A DNA stretch of 64,000 nt. It comes from Phytophthora quininea. Lineage: Eukaryota > Oomycota > Peronosporomycetes > Peronosporales > Peronosporaceae. The translations under genes and the position numbers were made by a program. The stretch covers positions 1 to 64,000 of the forward strand of contig JAAVTG010000412.1 in NCBI GenBank assembly GCA_011947345.1, given 5' to 3'. A model generated the notes under the pieces. The model was not told the DNA's origin. It searched no databases and worked only from the letters and a program-made list of their open reading frames with translations. Shown here piece by piece: positions 46,861 to 57,176 of the stretch (position 1 is the stretch's first letter; every line of letters starts with the position of its first letter).

Positions 46861-46938
46861 TCTCTGAAACGATGGTAAGTTGATCGCAATGGCGCTCCTC
46901 GAGAAGAATTGGGAAGAACCGACGGACAATTTGCTGTC
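46861..46938 (+). repeat. Partial duplicate of the C2CD5 exon 12/13 region
   Basis: GAAACGATGGTAAG joined directly to TTGATCGCAATGGCGCTCCT and GAGAAGAATTGGGAAGAACC reproduces C2CD5 sequence around 45149-45293. The span from inside the intron to 45235 is missing. The duplicate keeps the intron's GTAAG donor, so it is not a spliced retrocopy. Confidence 0.75.
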
Positions 46939-47095
46939 TCCGCCTTTGAGCAAGTGCCATCAGCAGTGCTGGTCCAGCACAGACGCAGAGTTAAATCGAG
47001 AGAATTCAACCGCTGATTAATTGACGGACTGGTCTGCATCACAAAGGACACAAAAGTTGAAAGCACTACTTCGATCGATTCGATTAGTCCTGCTT

Positions 47096-47230
47096 GGCCC
47101 AGCAATCGTTGCTAGTTCCTCTAGCTTGATTTGAATCGCGTCGTCTTCGTGTCCGCTCAGGGCGTCAGGTATGGCTGCCCCTTGGTACAGCATTCGGGAA
47201 GGACATCGATCCTGTTTGGCCCGCTGCTCT
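47096..47230 (-). pseudogene. Truncated second copy of the Uma2-like gene's 3' end
   Basis: The minus strand reads SRMLYQGAAIPDALSGHEDD and AIQIKLEELATIAG, closely matching the C-terminus of the gene at 46068. Only this tail and some flanking sequence are duplicated. Confidence 0.7.
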
Positions 47231-47472
47231 TGGTGGACTTGAGCATTTGACATACTACTGTAGTTGATATCTCCAAAAGGTCAATGAGAGATACCCGTCG
47301 GTTCTTCTCCATGCGTAATGAAGACAGCAGCAACATGTGGGCTTCGTCCAGTAGTACCTTTGGGGCTGCACTTCGCGCGGTTGAACAAGGTCCCTCGCCT
47401 AGCTCAGCTCCTGCACAAGTCACACATGACACTGATTGGTTGAACGCAAGTCTCATATTGCGCAACGCAAAC

Positions 47473-48862
47473 ATGCCGCTGCAGTCCGAGCGCCGCTTGT
47501 GTGTGGCCATGTGCTGCGACTTCTTCTTCCCTCGACTGGGCGGTGTGGAGATGCACATGTGGTCGCTGTCGCAGTGTCTGCTACGCCGCGGCCACAAAGT
47601 GATCGTCTTGACGCACGCCGTGCCAGGCCCCGCAACGGCCAGACGACGCCGACCCAACGCTCTGGGGTGCGCTACATGACCAACGGGCTCAAGGTCTACT
47701 ACCTGCCCGTGACGCCCATCGTCGACAACGTCACCTACCCGACTTTCGTGGGTCACTTGGCCCTGTTCCGCGCCATTTGCATCCGGGAACAGGTGCAAAT
47801 AGTGCACGGCCACCAGGCCACCTCCACCTTCATGCACGAGTGTTTGCTGCAAGCCAAGGCGCTTGGGATCGGCCTTAAGACGGTGTACACCGACCACTCG
47901 TTGTTCGGTTTCGCAGACGCTGCCAGTGTGCATCTAAACAAGGTCATGAAGTTCTCCATGTCCACGGTGGACGCAGCTATCGGGGTCTCGCACACCTGCA
48001 GGGAGAACCTGGTGCTGCGAGCGTCGCTACGTCCGGATCGCGTGGCGACCATCCCCAATGCTGTGGACGCGACCAAGTTTACTCCCCACAAGATGTGGCC
48101 CTCAAGCCGAGCGACCCCATCACGGTGGTCATCATCTCCAGACTGGTGTATCGCAAGGGGATCGATCTCGTGGCGAGAGCCATCCCCATAGTGTGTGCTC
48201 AAGACGACAGAGTGAATTTCCTGATCGGAGGCGATGGGGCGAAGAGGTTGCTGTTGGAGGAGATGAGGGAGAAGTACCGACTGCACGACCGAGTTACGCT
48301 CTACGGCGCTGTACCGCACGCGCAAGTCCGGGACGTGCTCTGTCAAGGACATATTTTCCTCAACAGTTCGCTGACAGAGTCCTTTTGTATCGCGATCTTG
48401 GAAGCTGCAGCATGTGGCTTGTTTGTCGTTAGTACTCGTGTAGGCGGTGTCCCGGAAGTTTTACCGCCGGATATGGTGCAGTTTGCTGAGGAAATCACCC
48501 CGGAGGAGCTTGCGAAGGCCGTGCTGGCGGCTGTGCCGCGACTTGCAGTTAACCGCCAAGAGTTCCACGATCGAGTGGCGAAAATGTACAACTGGGATGC
48601 TGTTGCGGAGCGGACAGAGAAAATATACCTAGACGTGTGTGCGCTCCCTGACACTTCGCTACTCCACCGCCTTCAGCGCTACCAAGGAATTGGCCCCGTC
48701 GCAGGAATGTTGGCCTGTGTCATTGCTGCGGTGTTGCATTTGTATGTTGTGTTTCTCGAGTGGTGGCAACCTGCTGGTGAAATTGAGCGAGCCCTGGATT
48801 GGCAGACAAGACCTGGACCGAGCCTTAACACGCATGTTCCCCCTGAAAAGAAGGCCTCCTAA
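47473..48862 (+). CDS. PIGA: GPI-GlcNAc transferase catalytic subunit PIG-A (GPI3), two frame breaks
   Basis: Catalyses the first step of GPI-anchor synthesis, GlcNAc transfer to phosphatidylinositol on the cytosolic ER face. The start [20 protein letters not shown] at 47473 matches the family N-terminus; further in-frame codons upstream to 47284 are probably non-coding. Landmarks: [92 protein letters not shown], the glycosyltransferase-4 E-x7-E motif [16 protein letters not shown], and [16 protein letters not shown]-terminal membrane segment ([21 protein letters not shown] region) anchors it. Breaks near 47630 and 48090 each fit one missing base. Confidence 0.95.
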
Positions 48863-48913
48863 ATAAAAGAAACATATCTACCAACGTGAACGAAGCCGCA
48901 TCTTCTGGACGCC

Positions 48914-50131
48914 TCACTTTTTTTTCGAGCGCGCGGTTTTGAGGGCGCGTATCTCCTTCAGGATCGGCTTCATTCGCGTGGAGCTGGACCACATGCTGAC
49001 GCTTTCGCCGTTTTGCAAACGTCGACCACTTCCATTCGGAGCTGGGAAGCGTTGGAGCTTCTGTGACTCGATGTAGCAATGGCATTTCGCTAGGCCCGTG
49101 CTCTTCACGATTTCAAATAGATTTAGTTGGGGGTCCCCGTACCACCAGCCTTTGTGGCGGGATTTGCGCTGATCCAGCTTGACGAAGAACCTTGGTCCGA
49201 GCTCCTGGTGGATTTTGAGCACCAAGGAATCAAAAGCACGGCGCGCTTTTTGCTGACGACATCTCCTCGCGTACAAACGCACTTTCCACCATGGCGCCCA
49301 AAATCGGCGTTCCCAGACTGCTCGGGCATTTCCCGCCCAAAAGTTTCGCCAAGCTACCGCCAGCGTTTTGTGTTTCCCAGAGAAGGGAAGCGGCAAAGTG
49401 TCTGGGTCGAAGACGCGCTTCCAAGGTTCTTTGGCCTCCACACACTCCAATTTGCTGCTGATAGCAGCAAGTATATCGTTCGTCGGTGACTCATTCTGCG
49501 CTTGCGGGATCGGTCTTGGTCGTTTGACAGCGCGAGCCCCCACTTCCTCCGGTCGTCCTTCCAGATAGTGCTGCACTCGCTCCAAGTCCCTCGACCTCTT
49601 TCCCAGCACTGGAACTGACGGCAACGGTGGGGATTGTGAGGGGAATCCTGTCGTCAACTGCATGGCCATGGCGTACGACGCCATCATGAACGTCGGCGTC
49701 TGTCTGGCGTCCGTTGGGATCAAGCTGATCACTTCGTCGCCGCGTCGAATGAACTCTTGCAGCAGCGTCTCGACTCCTCGGCAGAACTGATGGAACATTT
49801 CCCCAGCCAGGGAGATTCTTGGAGGCCACCCGAGTCAGCAAGTACTGGAAGACGGGGGCTGGCTGCCGTGGGGTTGCTCTGTGCTGGCGACGGCAAACTC
49901 GTTCCGTTGGTGGGCCAGGGCAATGGCCGCGTCTTGCAGTCGGCGTTTGCTCTTGACCTCGAGGGGGTAAACCACCACCACACTTGCCCCCAGACGCACA
50001 AAGTCCTGCACCGTGTGCTCGTTGCCGGCCGAAAAGTCCTCCAGCATACGGCGGAGCAGCGGCAGGCCGCCGGTGCGCACGCGGTTCTCCAGGAAGTCGC
50101 AGAAGCGCAGCAGTGCGGAAAGCGACGACAT
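48914..50131 (-). CDS. Hypothetical conserved-looking protein, unrecognised
   Basis: Starts MSSLSALLRFCDFLENRVRT at 50131. A compensated pair of indels (near 49865 and 49798) hides the join: the intermediate frame reads VFQYLLTRVASKNLPGW and leads into FHQFCRGVETLLQEFIRRGD. The N-terminal ~90 residues suggest a mixed alpha/beta module (LGASVVVVYPLEVKSKRR). The middle carries a basic KRPRPIP segment. The C-terminus is Trp/Arg-rich (WRNFWAGNARAVWERRFW, WWKVRLYARRC) and ends KKK. No signal peptide, transmembrane helix or catalytic motif seen. About 400 residues. Converges with PIG-A at 52 bp. Possibly oomycete-specific. Confidence 0.6.
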
Positions 50132-50304
50132 TGGATACTGAAGATTTTCCCGCCAACAACTTCAACTTTGTTCAAATTTTGAATGGGTTCAAGAAAGGCA
50201 AGTTCAGTCAGCAATAAGGAATACAAACGGGTTTGACGAACAGAGATTTGGTTGTTGCTTTTGCTTGGAAGTAAGATGTGCGGCTTCGTAAGCAACCGAG
50301 TAGT

Positions 50305-50904
50305 TTAGCACGCCGTGGCTGTGGTGGTGGCGGAGTCCGCGCTGGAGGTCGTGGCCGTCTCCGTCGAGTTCGATGTGGTGGTGGTGGCATCGCTCGTCGT
50401 CGAGGCGGCTGTCGAGGTGGCAGCAGACGTCGTGGCGGTAGTGGCCGTGGCCGTCGTCGTGGAGGTCGAGTCCGACGTGGTGCTGGTTGCGGTTGACGTG
50501 GTCGAGGTGGTGGTGGTGCTCGAGGACGAGTCGCTCGACAGCGACGAGCACACGCTCGAGAAACCGTTCGCCAGCTCGTACACGTTCACCTCCAGACCGC
50601 TCGTGGGAACCGTCAGCGTGCAGTCCGGCGGGCTCAGCGAGATGATGGACTCGATGAGCGACTGGCAGTTGGTGGACGCGCACATCAACGAGTACTCGGA
50701 GTCGGTGGGCAGCGAGGTCGAGTACAGCAGGCTGTAGCCGGAATCGTCGACGCAGCCCTGGAACGAGTCGAGGGTCAGCAGGCTAGCCAGTGTGGTGTAG
50801 GCGGACGTCTGCTGCGAGGTCGAGCAGGCATCAGAAGAGCTGGAGGCTGCAGCCGATCCAACAAAGGCGGCGGCGGCGATGGCGAGGACGGTCTTGGCGT
50901 TCAT
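50305..50904 (-). CDS. Elicitin-like secreted protein
   Basis: Elicitins are oomycete sterol-binding apoplastic proteins recognised by plant immune receptors. Intact 199 residues with a signal peptide ([20 protein letters not shown]). The elicitin domain has the six conserved cysteines (27, 51, 75, 80, 95, 119) with canonical spacing: DAC, QGC, LMC, TNC, PDC, SVC. A Ser/Thr/Ala-rich tail of about 75 residues, likely O-glycosylated, follows. The frame ends TTATAC without the hydrophobic C-terminal segment expected for a GPI signal. The tail is low-complexity, so its length or end may be affected by a sequence error. A perfect initiator lies about 75 bp upstream. The antisense 140-codon frame is an artefact of the repetitive tail. 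Confidence 0.93.
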   Translation of the reverse strand: MNAKTVLAIAAAAFVGSAAASSSSDACSTSQQTSAYTTLASLLTLDSFQGCVDDSGYSLLYSTSLPTDSEYSLMCASTNCQSLIESIISLSPPDCTLTVPTSGLEVNVYELANGFSSVCSSLSSDSSSSTTTTSTTSTATSTTSDSTSTTTATATTATTSAATSTAASTTSDATTTTSNSTETATTSSADSATTTATAC

Positions 50905-50978
50905 GGTGTCGAGAGGACGAAGAGGGGCGGCTGAAAAGCGCGGGTAATCCTGTGTGGGTTGGAGTGCGTTGCAGGAGG

Positions 50979-50993
50979 CAAATTGCAGAATGA
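50979..50993 (-). promoter_or_regulatory. Oomycete initiator of the elicitin gene
   Basis: The minus strand reads TCATTCTGCAATTTG followed by CCTCC, a complete match to TCAYTYYNCAWTTT. It is nearly identical to the element before the protease gene. Confidence 0.75.
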
Positions 50994-51501
50994 CAAGCAG
51001 AGGACTCGGAACTCCTTATCATGAGGTTGCATGCTGGTTCCCCAACTCGGGGCTCCCAAGAAGGTAGCTCTGCGGCTACCGGTATCTCCGAGATATGGCT
51101 CGATCGCTGTATCCTCCGTCTGCTGGCAGACGAAGGTACCCGCTCCACCGTGATGAATTGTTGAGCACGCTACTGTCCCAGGATCAGGATCGGTGAGTTT
51201 CGTGTGCATAGAGCTCCGTGCTCAAGCTGTCAGCTGAAAATATGATAAGGCTGACTCATTGAGAGTGAAAATGCCTGAAGTGATCATCGAGTTCACTGCC
51301 CTCCCCGATCTCCGCGCCAAGTTGGCGCCCATGGAACCCGACGAGAGTTGAGCGCTCTGATGGAGTGACGGCATGTTAGAGACTCGCCAGAAGTGGAGGA
51401 ACCTGGATATGAGGTTGCGTCTTGACCTGGCGGTTTGGCGGTCTTTTAGCCCTTCCTAATAGTCTAAATCTGAATCTGCAGGCACTTCTTTGAGATTTGG
51501 C
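50994..51501. other. Intergenic upstream of elicitin and hAT-like gene
   Basis: Shared upstream region of two diverging genes. No further coding frame or repeat recognised. Confidence 0.45.
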
Positions 51502-53778
51502 ATGGTGACCAAGCGGCGGGCCCCGTTCAAGGACACCTTCGTGCTGGAGTTCGGTCTGCGCGTGCAAGAGCGCGACCCAGCGACACTCGAGGTGCTGACT
51601 GCGACCTGTATGTTCTGCGAGCTCTTCGGTCGCGAGGGTAAAGCAGGCGCTCATCGACGCGTGCTGTCCAAAGTGGCGGTGCTCAAACCTCCGTTCCGCA
51701 AGGACGCCATTCGCCAGCACCTCACAGGCCAACACGCGCGCCAGTGGGAGGATTTCTGCAAGCTAGATAGTGATGATAGCCGACGCGCCTTCTTCACAGC
51801 TGCAGGAGCCACCGAAATTGGGCCGGACGAGGGTAGGAAGACCCCAGGACGTCAGTTAACACCCAGTCGAGACCAGTGCAGAGCCAATGTCGACGGCCTG
51901 CAAATCGGCCGATAGCTCACTTGTTAATTGATAGAGACATTGTTGAAGTGATGCTCGGCAAACTGCTGCCTTATGCGGCGGAGATTTCCACAGGACAACG
52001 ATTCCTTTCAGGTTTTGAAGATACGGTGGATACGTCGGAGACGACAAGAGAAGGAGTGGATCTGGTGACGTCTACGTATCGAATTGTAGTTGATGATATA
52101 CTGGAGTTCCAGCGGTTTGCAGACTTTTTGAGCACGACAGGATCAATGGAGCACACGAACAGGATGTTGTTTGCTACCAGCCAGACGGGGTTTCTCGGGA
52201 CGATGGCGGCATGGTGGAGGGTGTTAAGGTAGCTCGGTATGCAAGATATCTATGTGCCATCAATCTACAGCGGATCGCTGAGATCGCAAAGAGTTCGTGG
52301 GCGTATTCGATTCTTCTGGAAGTGACCCCGGCGGCTCCGGTGTCGTTTTTGAAACGCAGAGAGTTTTGTTTGCACTTGCAGCTGCGTTTATTTGTGAGTG
52401 GGGAAGTGGTTAATTGTCACGTGTTGTCCATTCCGCTGTCAAAGCGTCGACAGTCAGACCCTGATGAATCTGCCAGCGTCTTCGAGATTGCAGAGACAGC
52501 ACTTGACGCAATAACTCCGAACTGGAGAGATGCTATCATTGCCGTGATTTTGGACGGCGGCCCCGTTCCCGTGGATGACCCACAGTTATCGATTCTAACT
52601 GGAGTGGTAAACAGTTTCGAACGTGCAGCCAAGCCAGGTTTCTTTCGACAGAGCTGTGCGACGCGTCAGTTGGATTCAGCGATGCACACGTTTTTCACGA
52701 AGCTACTAGGCGGGGAACTTTCAGTCCGAGCTATCAACACTTTTGCGTATTTGAGCCGGCAGCGTCAATTGCTGAAGGCAATGCAAACCAAAATTCCACG
52801 CGTGGGCGACATGCGATGGCAATCGATGGCTGTCGTGCTGATGTGGTTACGGCGCCATGCTGTTACCATTCGGACGCACTTAGCTAGAGAACAAGTCTCA
52901 TGCGCGCCTTCTGATTTGTGGTGGATGTACATAACTATTGCTGCGCCAATTGCTCAAGAAGCTTCTGTAGCTGAGTTGGGAACCTCAGGCTTGACTGTCC
53001 ACACTGTGGACCTCCAGGATTCCATCGTAAAGTTACAATCTTTACGGCGAATTGGTTCCAGATTTCTAGTAGTCCTGAAGGAGGCGATCTGACCGCTACG
53101 TCGAGGGAGAGTACAGTGGTGTCGAAGGACGGAAAATATTTTGTCAAGAAAGTTAACGTTGTGGAGGCATTGATGGATCTAGGCACGTTTGTGGCCGATA
53201 CGTTACAGGCCAGTGAAAGCGATGGATCTACTGTCGAGACGATCAACAACGTTGCTTCCAGTGTCGTTAATCTTGTATCGCGACTCGCATTGATCCCTGA
53301 CGGAGCTGACAGAATCAAGTTGCCTGCCGTGCTACCTCACGAGCTTGTGAAGATACGAGGGCGGCAGTTCTCGGAGGTTATCCGCTCTCAGATGGAGCGA
53401 CTACTTAGCACTGGTTGGTCCAAGCAGGAGATCGAGTGGATAGAGCAAGACTTTCAGGACCTACGCGGCGCATTCTTTCGCGAGTCTTCTCTCAAGGAAG
53501 CGCTTCATCGATGCCCCAGCAATACGTCTTTTCAAACAGGTTGGAGCTGTGTCCAAGGTCGTTTCACGCGCTTAAAACGCTTTTGTGGCGCTATGACGAC
53601 TGCATTCCCCAGAGGCTCTGCAACACCTGATGGTACGGCAAGCAGTGGACTTCAACCGTGGTGGGATGATGCAAATGAAGGTCTTCCCGGTGACGTGGAG
53701 CTCGGCGTCTCCGACTTGTCTGTACAGGCTGCACTTCAAGCCTCCCAATTTCGTCGGCTTCAAAGTATCGAGTTGTAG
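51502..53778 (+). CDS. hAT transposase-derived protein with BED-like zinc finger, three or more frame breaks
   Basis: The frame starts MVTKRRAPFKDTFVLEFGLR at 51502. A CMFCELF..IRQHLTGQHARQW segment supplies a C-x2-C..H-x4-H BED-type finger. After breaks near 51905, 52203 and 52990 the protein continues with DDILEFQRFADFLSTTGSME, RYARYLCAINLQRIAEIAKS, a long central region, and ELVKIRGRQFSEVIRSQME. It ends FCGAMTTAFPRGSAT..LQASQFRRLQSIEL, which lines up with the hAT C-terminal segment common in oomycete multicopy proteins. The DDE catalytic residues are not evident, and no terminal repeats were found, so it may be a domesticated or dead copy. About 750 residues. Confidence 0.55.
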
Positions 53779-53877
53779 AACTTAACTCCAAATGCCGTCG
53801 TTCGTGCTTACAAGGTGTAAATGGTAGCGTGGTCGACCGCAGAAGCTTATACGCTGGGCATCATGAGGTGCGTCGTA

Positions 53878-56332
53878 TTAGTCCAACCCAGCATCTTCAT
53901 CCTGGTTGTCATTTATCTCCATGGCGATCGTGGGTAGCGACAAATACGCGTCGCGTGTTTTCACCGTCATTTTGTTGCCAGTCAGACAAAGCCACTCCAA
54001 AGTCGGTGTGATGGTCTTCTTTGGCGTCTGCAGCTTGCTCACAAGCAGCGCTAACGGCTCCTCGGTCATGCCATTGTACGCCAAATTCAGTTCCTTCAGC
54101 GCTCGGTTGGTCTCCAACGCTCGGATGCACGCTACGAATCCTTCGTTGCCAATGTGGTTATACGCCAGGCTGAGATGCGTAAGCGAACTGTTGACAGATA
54201 AGCACGCAAAGAACCGCGGGGACCTCTTGGCGTCCAAGCCAGAGCGCGACAAATCCAGCGTTGTTAGCACCTTGTTGACTGTAAGAATCTCGCCGAACTG
54301 CGCGGCAGCGTCCGCGTCGATCCGGTTGGCACCAATGTGCAACACTCGAAGAGACCGGTTGGTCTGAACGAGCGCTTCTGCAACCCGTTTGGCCTGCTCC
54401 GACCCAATACCAGGTCCAGCGCCCAACTCATCGTCCGTGTCGGTGCCGTTCATGTTCAAATGTTCAAGATATTTGTTATGCTCTAGCATTGACGCGAACG
54501 CGACTGCACCACGTGAGCCCATGACGTGGTGTTCAATGTCTAGTAGACGCAAGCTCTTGTTAATTTCGAGCGCGACGGCCAAAGCTTCAGCACCAGCGGG
54601 GAGACAGAGTTCCAGCGTAAATGCAGTTCTTGAAGGGTAGCAGTTCGCCGCAGACCCTCCGCAATCGCTATGACCCACGCACTCGTAGCTCATTCCCACG
54701 TAGGTCAAGCCTCTCGATGGACTTGTTGCGTGTCAGAGCTTCACGGAATGGAATAACCCCGTCATCACCGAGCTGTGTCCAGCTCAAGTTCAGGTGAGAG
54801 CAGGGCTTACTGCTAAGCACTCGGCTAGCGCTTTGCCTCCAATTGGCCCTAGCGGGTTATTTTCCAGCTCCAACGTGTGAAGCGAAGCGTGATTGCGGAT
54901 TCCTTCAGCCAACGCACGGGCGGCAGCACCATCCAGCGCGCAGCTATTCAACGCAGCACGTCCGAGGTGAAGGTGGTGCAGCATTTTCTTCCCCAGGAAG
55001 GACACTTCATGTAGCTCTAACTGTCGCCCGGACAAGTTCACCGTTGCCAGCCCGCTGCGCTCTTTTTGATTTGACTCCAACTGGACGAATGCAGCCGAAC
55101 TCATCGAGCTCGAAGCTGCTGGAAGAAGCCGCAAGCCGTTCAGTTCTTGAGTCAATCGATTCACGGCAAAGCACTTCGCAACAATCCAACGATCCAGAAA
55201 GTGAGAAGATGCAATAGAAAAAGTCATCGTCTCGGGAACTTCTCCTGCGCGTCGGTTGCCACGCACTTGTTGAACTCGGAGAACAGTCTCATGCATGACG
55301 ATGGTTGACAGAGTAGTATTCAAAGCCACGAGTTCGCCGACGCTTTCCCCCGCATCGCTAAATAACCCGACATTCGACAAGTTCACGTCACGCAGAGTTG
55401 GAATGCGCTTAATTGCTGTCAGCAGCGCTAACACGGCTGCCTGTCCAAGGGCAGGGTTGTCATGCAAGTCCAACGACAGCAGCATCGTATTCAGTGGGAT
55501 TAACCCGGCAATCACCAAACCGTCAAGCTCTGCGAGCTCTCGACCGGGAGAGAGATCCAACGAGATGTCATTAACTTGTCTATGGGAAGAACCGCTTGAA
55601 TTCCGCTCAACCGCACCACGGCAAAGCTTTCATTGAGATGGCGGAGAGCTATCACAATGCGTTTGGCCGAGTCATAATCGATATTATCCAGATATCGCGT
55701 GCTGTCGCCCGCTAAATCCCGTCCGTACACACAGAGCTCCCTCAAAACAAAATTATCTCGCAGGGAAGACAACAAGCTCAGCAAAGCCTGAGGACCCATC
55801 TGGTTCCACGAGAAATCACAGCGTGTGAGCGTCTCGTTTTCACGAAGCGCCCTGCCTAGCTCCTCAGCACCCAGAGAGCCGAGACGGTTGCCACGCAAAT
55901 TAAGGTCTAATAGCATTGAGTCCGGACTGTCCTCCAGCGCATCTGCAAGATCACGGGCTCCTGCAGGACCAATCCGATTCCCAATAAGATTGAGATGTGT
56001 AAGCGTCGCATTTACACGTAGTGCAGCAGCAAGAGCAGGCATAGCCGAGTCATCGATTGCTGCGTTCTCCAAAAAGAGATACGAGTGTGCTGTTTACCCT
56101 GAGAGCCCGGAAAATGCCGATAGCGCCACAAGAGCCAATCTTGTTTTTGTCGGGGCCTTTCAATGGCTTCTCTGCATTGGCATGATTCGAAGCGTTTAAT
56201 CTTAATTTGAGCGTCAAAGTTGCTTTCAGCTTCACCTGAGGCTTCGGGGCGCAGAGTTGATATTGAGGGGAGCGCTTTCGTTGGAACTGGTATGGCTGTG
56301 GCTGGCAGCAACTTTGCACCTTGGCAGTCCAT
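53878..56332 (-). CDS. Leucine-rich-repeat (ribonuclease-inhibitor type) protein, six or more frame breaks
   Basis: About 800 residues of RI-type LRRs in groups of about 28: ALRVNATLTHLNLIGNRIGP, LNLRGNRLGSLGAEELGRAL, LVALNTTLSTIVMHE, GIRNHASLHTLELENNPLGP, NLSWTQLGDDGVIPFREALT, SLRVLHIGANRIDADAAAQF and SLTHLSLAYNHIGNEGFV. The C-terminus is acidic (EINDNQDEDAGLD). Breaks near 56072, 55570, 54788, 54672 and 54600, plus a further shift near 56120, are each resolved by one base. The N-terminus is unclear: MDCQGAKLLPATAIPVP at 56332 is one candidate. No NB-ARC, kinase or transmembrane segment was seen. Probably a cytoplasmic scaffold. Confidence 0.8.
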
Positions 56333-56351
56333 TTAAGCTTTGATCCCAAGC

Positions 56352-57067
56352 CTATCCCAGTCTTGAAGAAACCCGCACACGTCGTCGCTTGCGAGGCCGC
56401 TTCTTCTTTGGTGGCGAGGTAATTGGTGGTGGTGGCTGGACTTGTCGAACAATCAACGCCTCCGTACTGCAGTTAAAGGCAAGTCCCTCACGAGCGAGGA
56501 CAGACACTTGCGTTGCTGTGGGGCACCTTTCTCGTTTTCCTTGCTGCTCATCAAAATCTAGACAGCGTGGAGAAATGTTTCTGCGAAGACAAAGTGTCGT
56601 GTGAGTTAACCGATTCCGAGCTGAAAGACATCTCTCCAGCCAAACGCCGGAAGATCTTGAGGCATAGCATAGCTTCTTTCCGCCTGTCGATGCTGCTCCA
56701 AACGTGATGCAAGACCGTCGTGCTCCGATGATGCATCGATTAAAACCACGTGATCGAGATTGCTACTGCTTCCTGTTGTTTCTGGCGAGAAGCTGACCCG
56801 CTTTTTCTGGCGCGGCTTTACTTCTGCTGTGGCAGCGTCTGCACTGGTCCCATTCAACCGTGAAGCTTCAGAAGACGCCTTCTGGTCGGCAGTACTGAGG
56901 TCCGATGGGCCAATCTCCAACAAAGAAGCGAATGAAAATATCGAGGACGAGAGGCTGCTCATGGTCTCTACAACTTGAATCCAGGCCTCTTTTCGCGGCA
57001 ACGTACCGCCGCCTTCGTCGCTGTTGTGCTCGCCAGCGACCGAAGAGCTGACATCACTCATGAACAT
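56352..57067 (-). CDS. Hypothetical protein with PP1-docking (RVxF) motif and basic C-terminus
   Basis: The frame from 57067 (MFMSDVSSSVAGEHNSDEGG) is low-complexity and acidic, then has RQKKRVSFSPE, a textbook RVxF docking motif for protein phosphatase 1. A shift near 56610 leads to THTTLCLRRNISPRCLDFDE, QQGKRERCPTATQ and a proline run followed by SPPKKKRPRKRRRVRVSS, a likely nuclear signal, ending at TAG 56352. An open frame continues upstream to about 57170 (FTTFLYLSNVLQQSIFEESH) and may be an earlier exon after a TTTCTACAG acceptor. No enzyme domain. Nuclear PP1 regulator is an inference. It might be continuous with the LRR gene downstream, but an intact stop separates them. Confidence 0.5.
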
Positions 57068-57176
57068 TCGCCACCATTTAGCAGAGACTCCAGATGCGAC
57101 TCTTCAAAAATGGACTGCTGCAGCACATTTGATAAGTACAGGAACGTTGTAAAATATCCCAAGACACCTGTAGAAA

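Noticed and set aside
46804..46960. Upstream extension of the Uma2-like frame as native N-terminus
   Set aside because: Those codons are antisense to the C2CD5-derived fragment; the Met at 46804 is the more natural start, although capture is noted as a finding.
47157..47933. 258-codon minus-strand frame
   Set aside because: Mostly antisense to PIG-A; only its C-terminal end reads the duplicated Uma2-like tail, which is listed separately.
50315..50737. 140-codon valine-rich + strand frame
   Set aside because: Antisense reading of the elicitin's Ser/Thr repeat tail.
56389..56707. Plus-strand frames such as 56513-56707 (SPAKRRKILRHSIASFRL)
   Set aside because: Looked protein-like, but the minus-strand RVxF protein is longer and continuous with the KKKRPRKRRR tail. 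The plus-strand frame has no start context.
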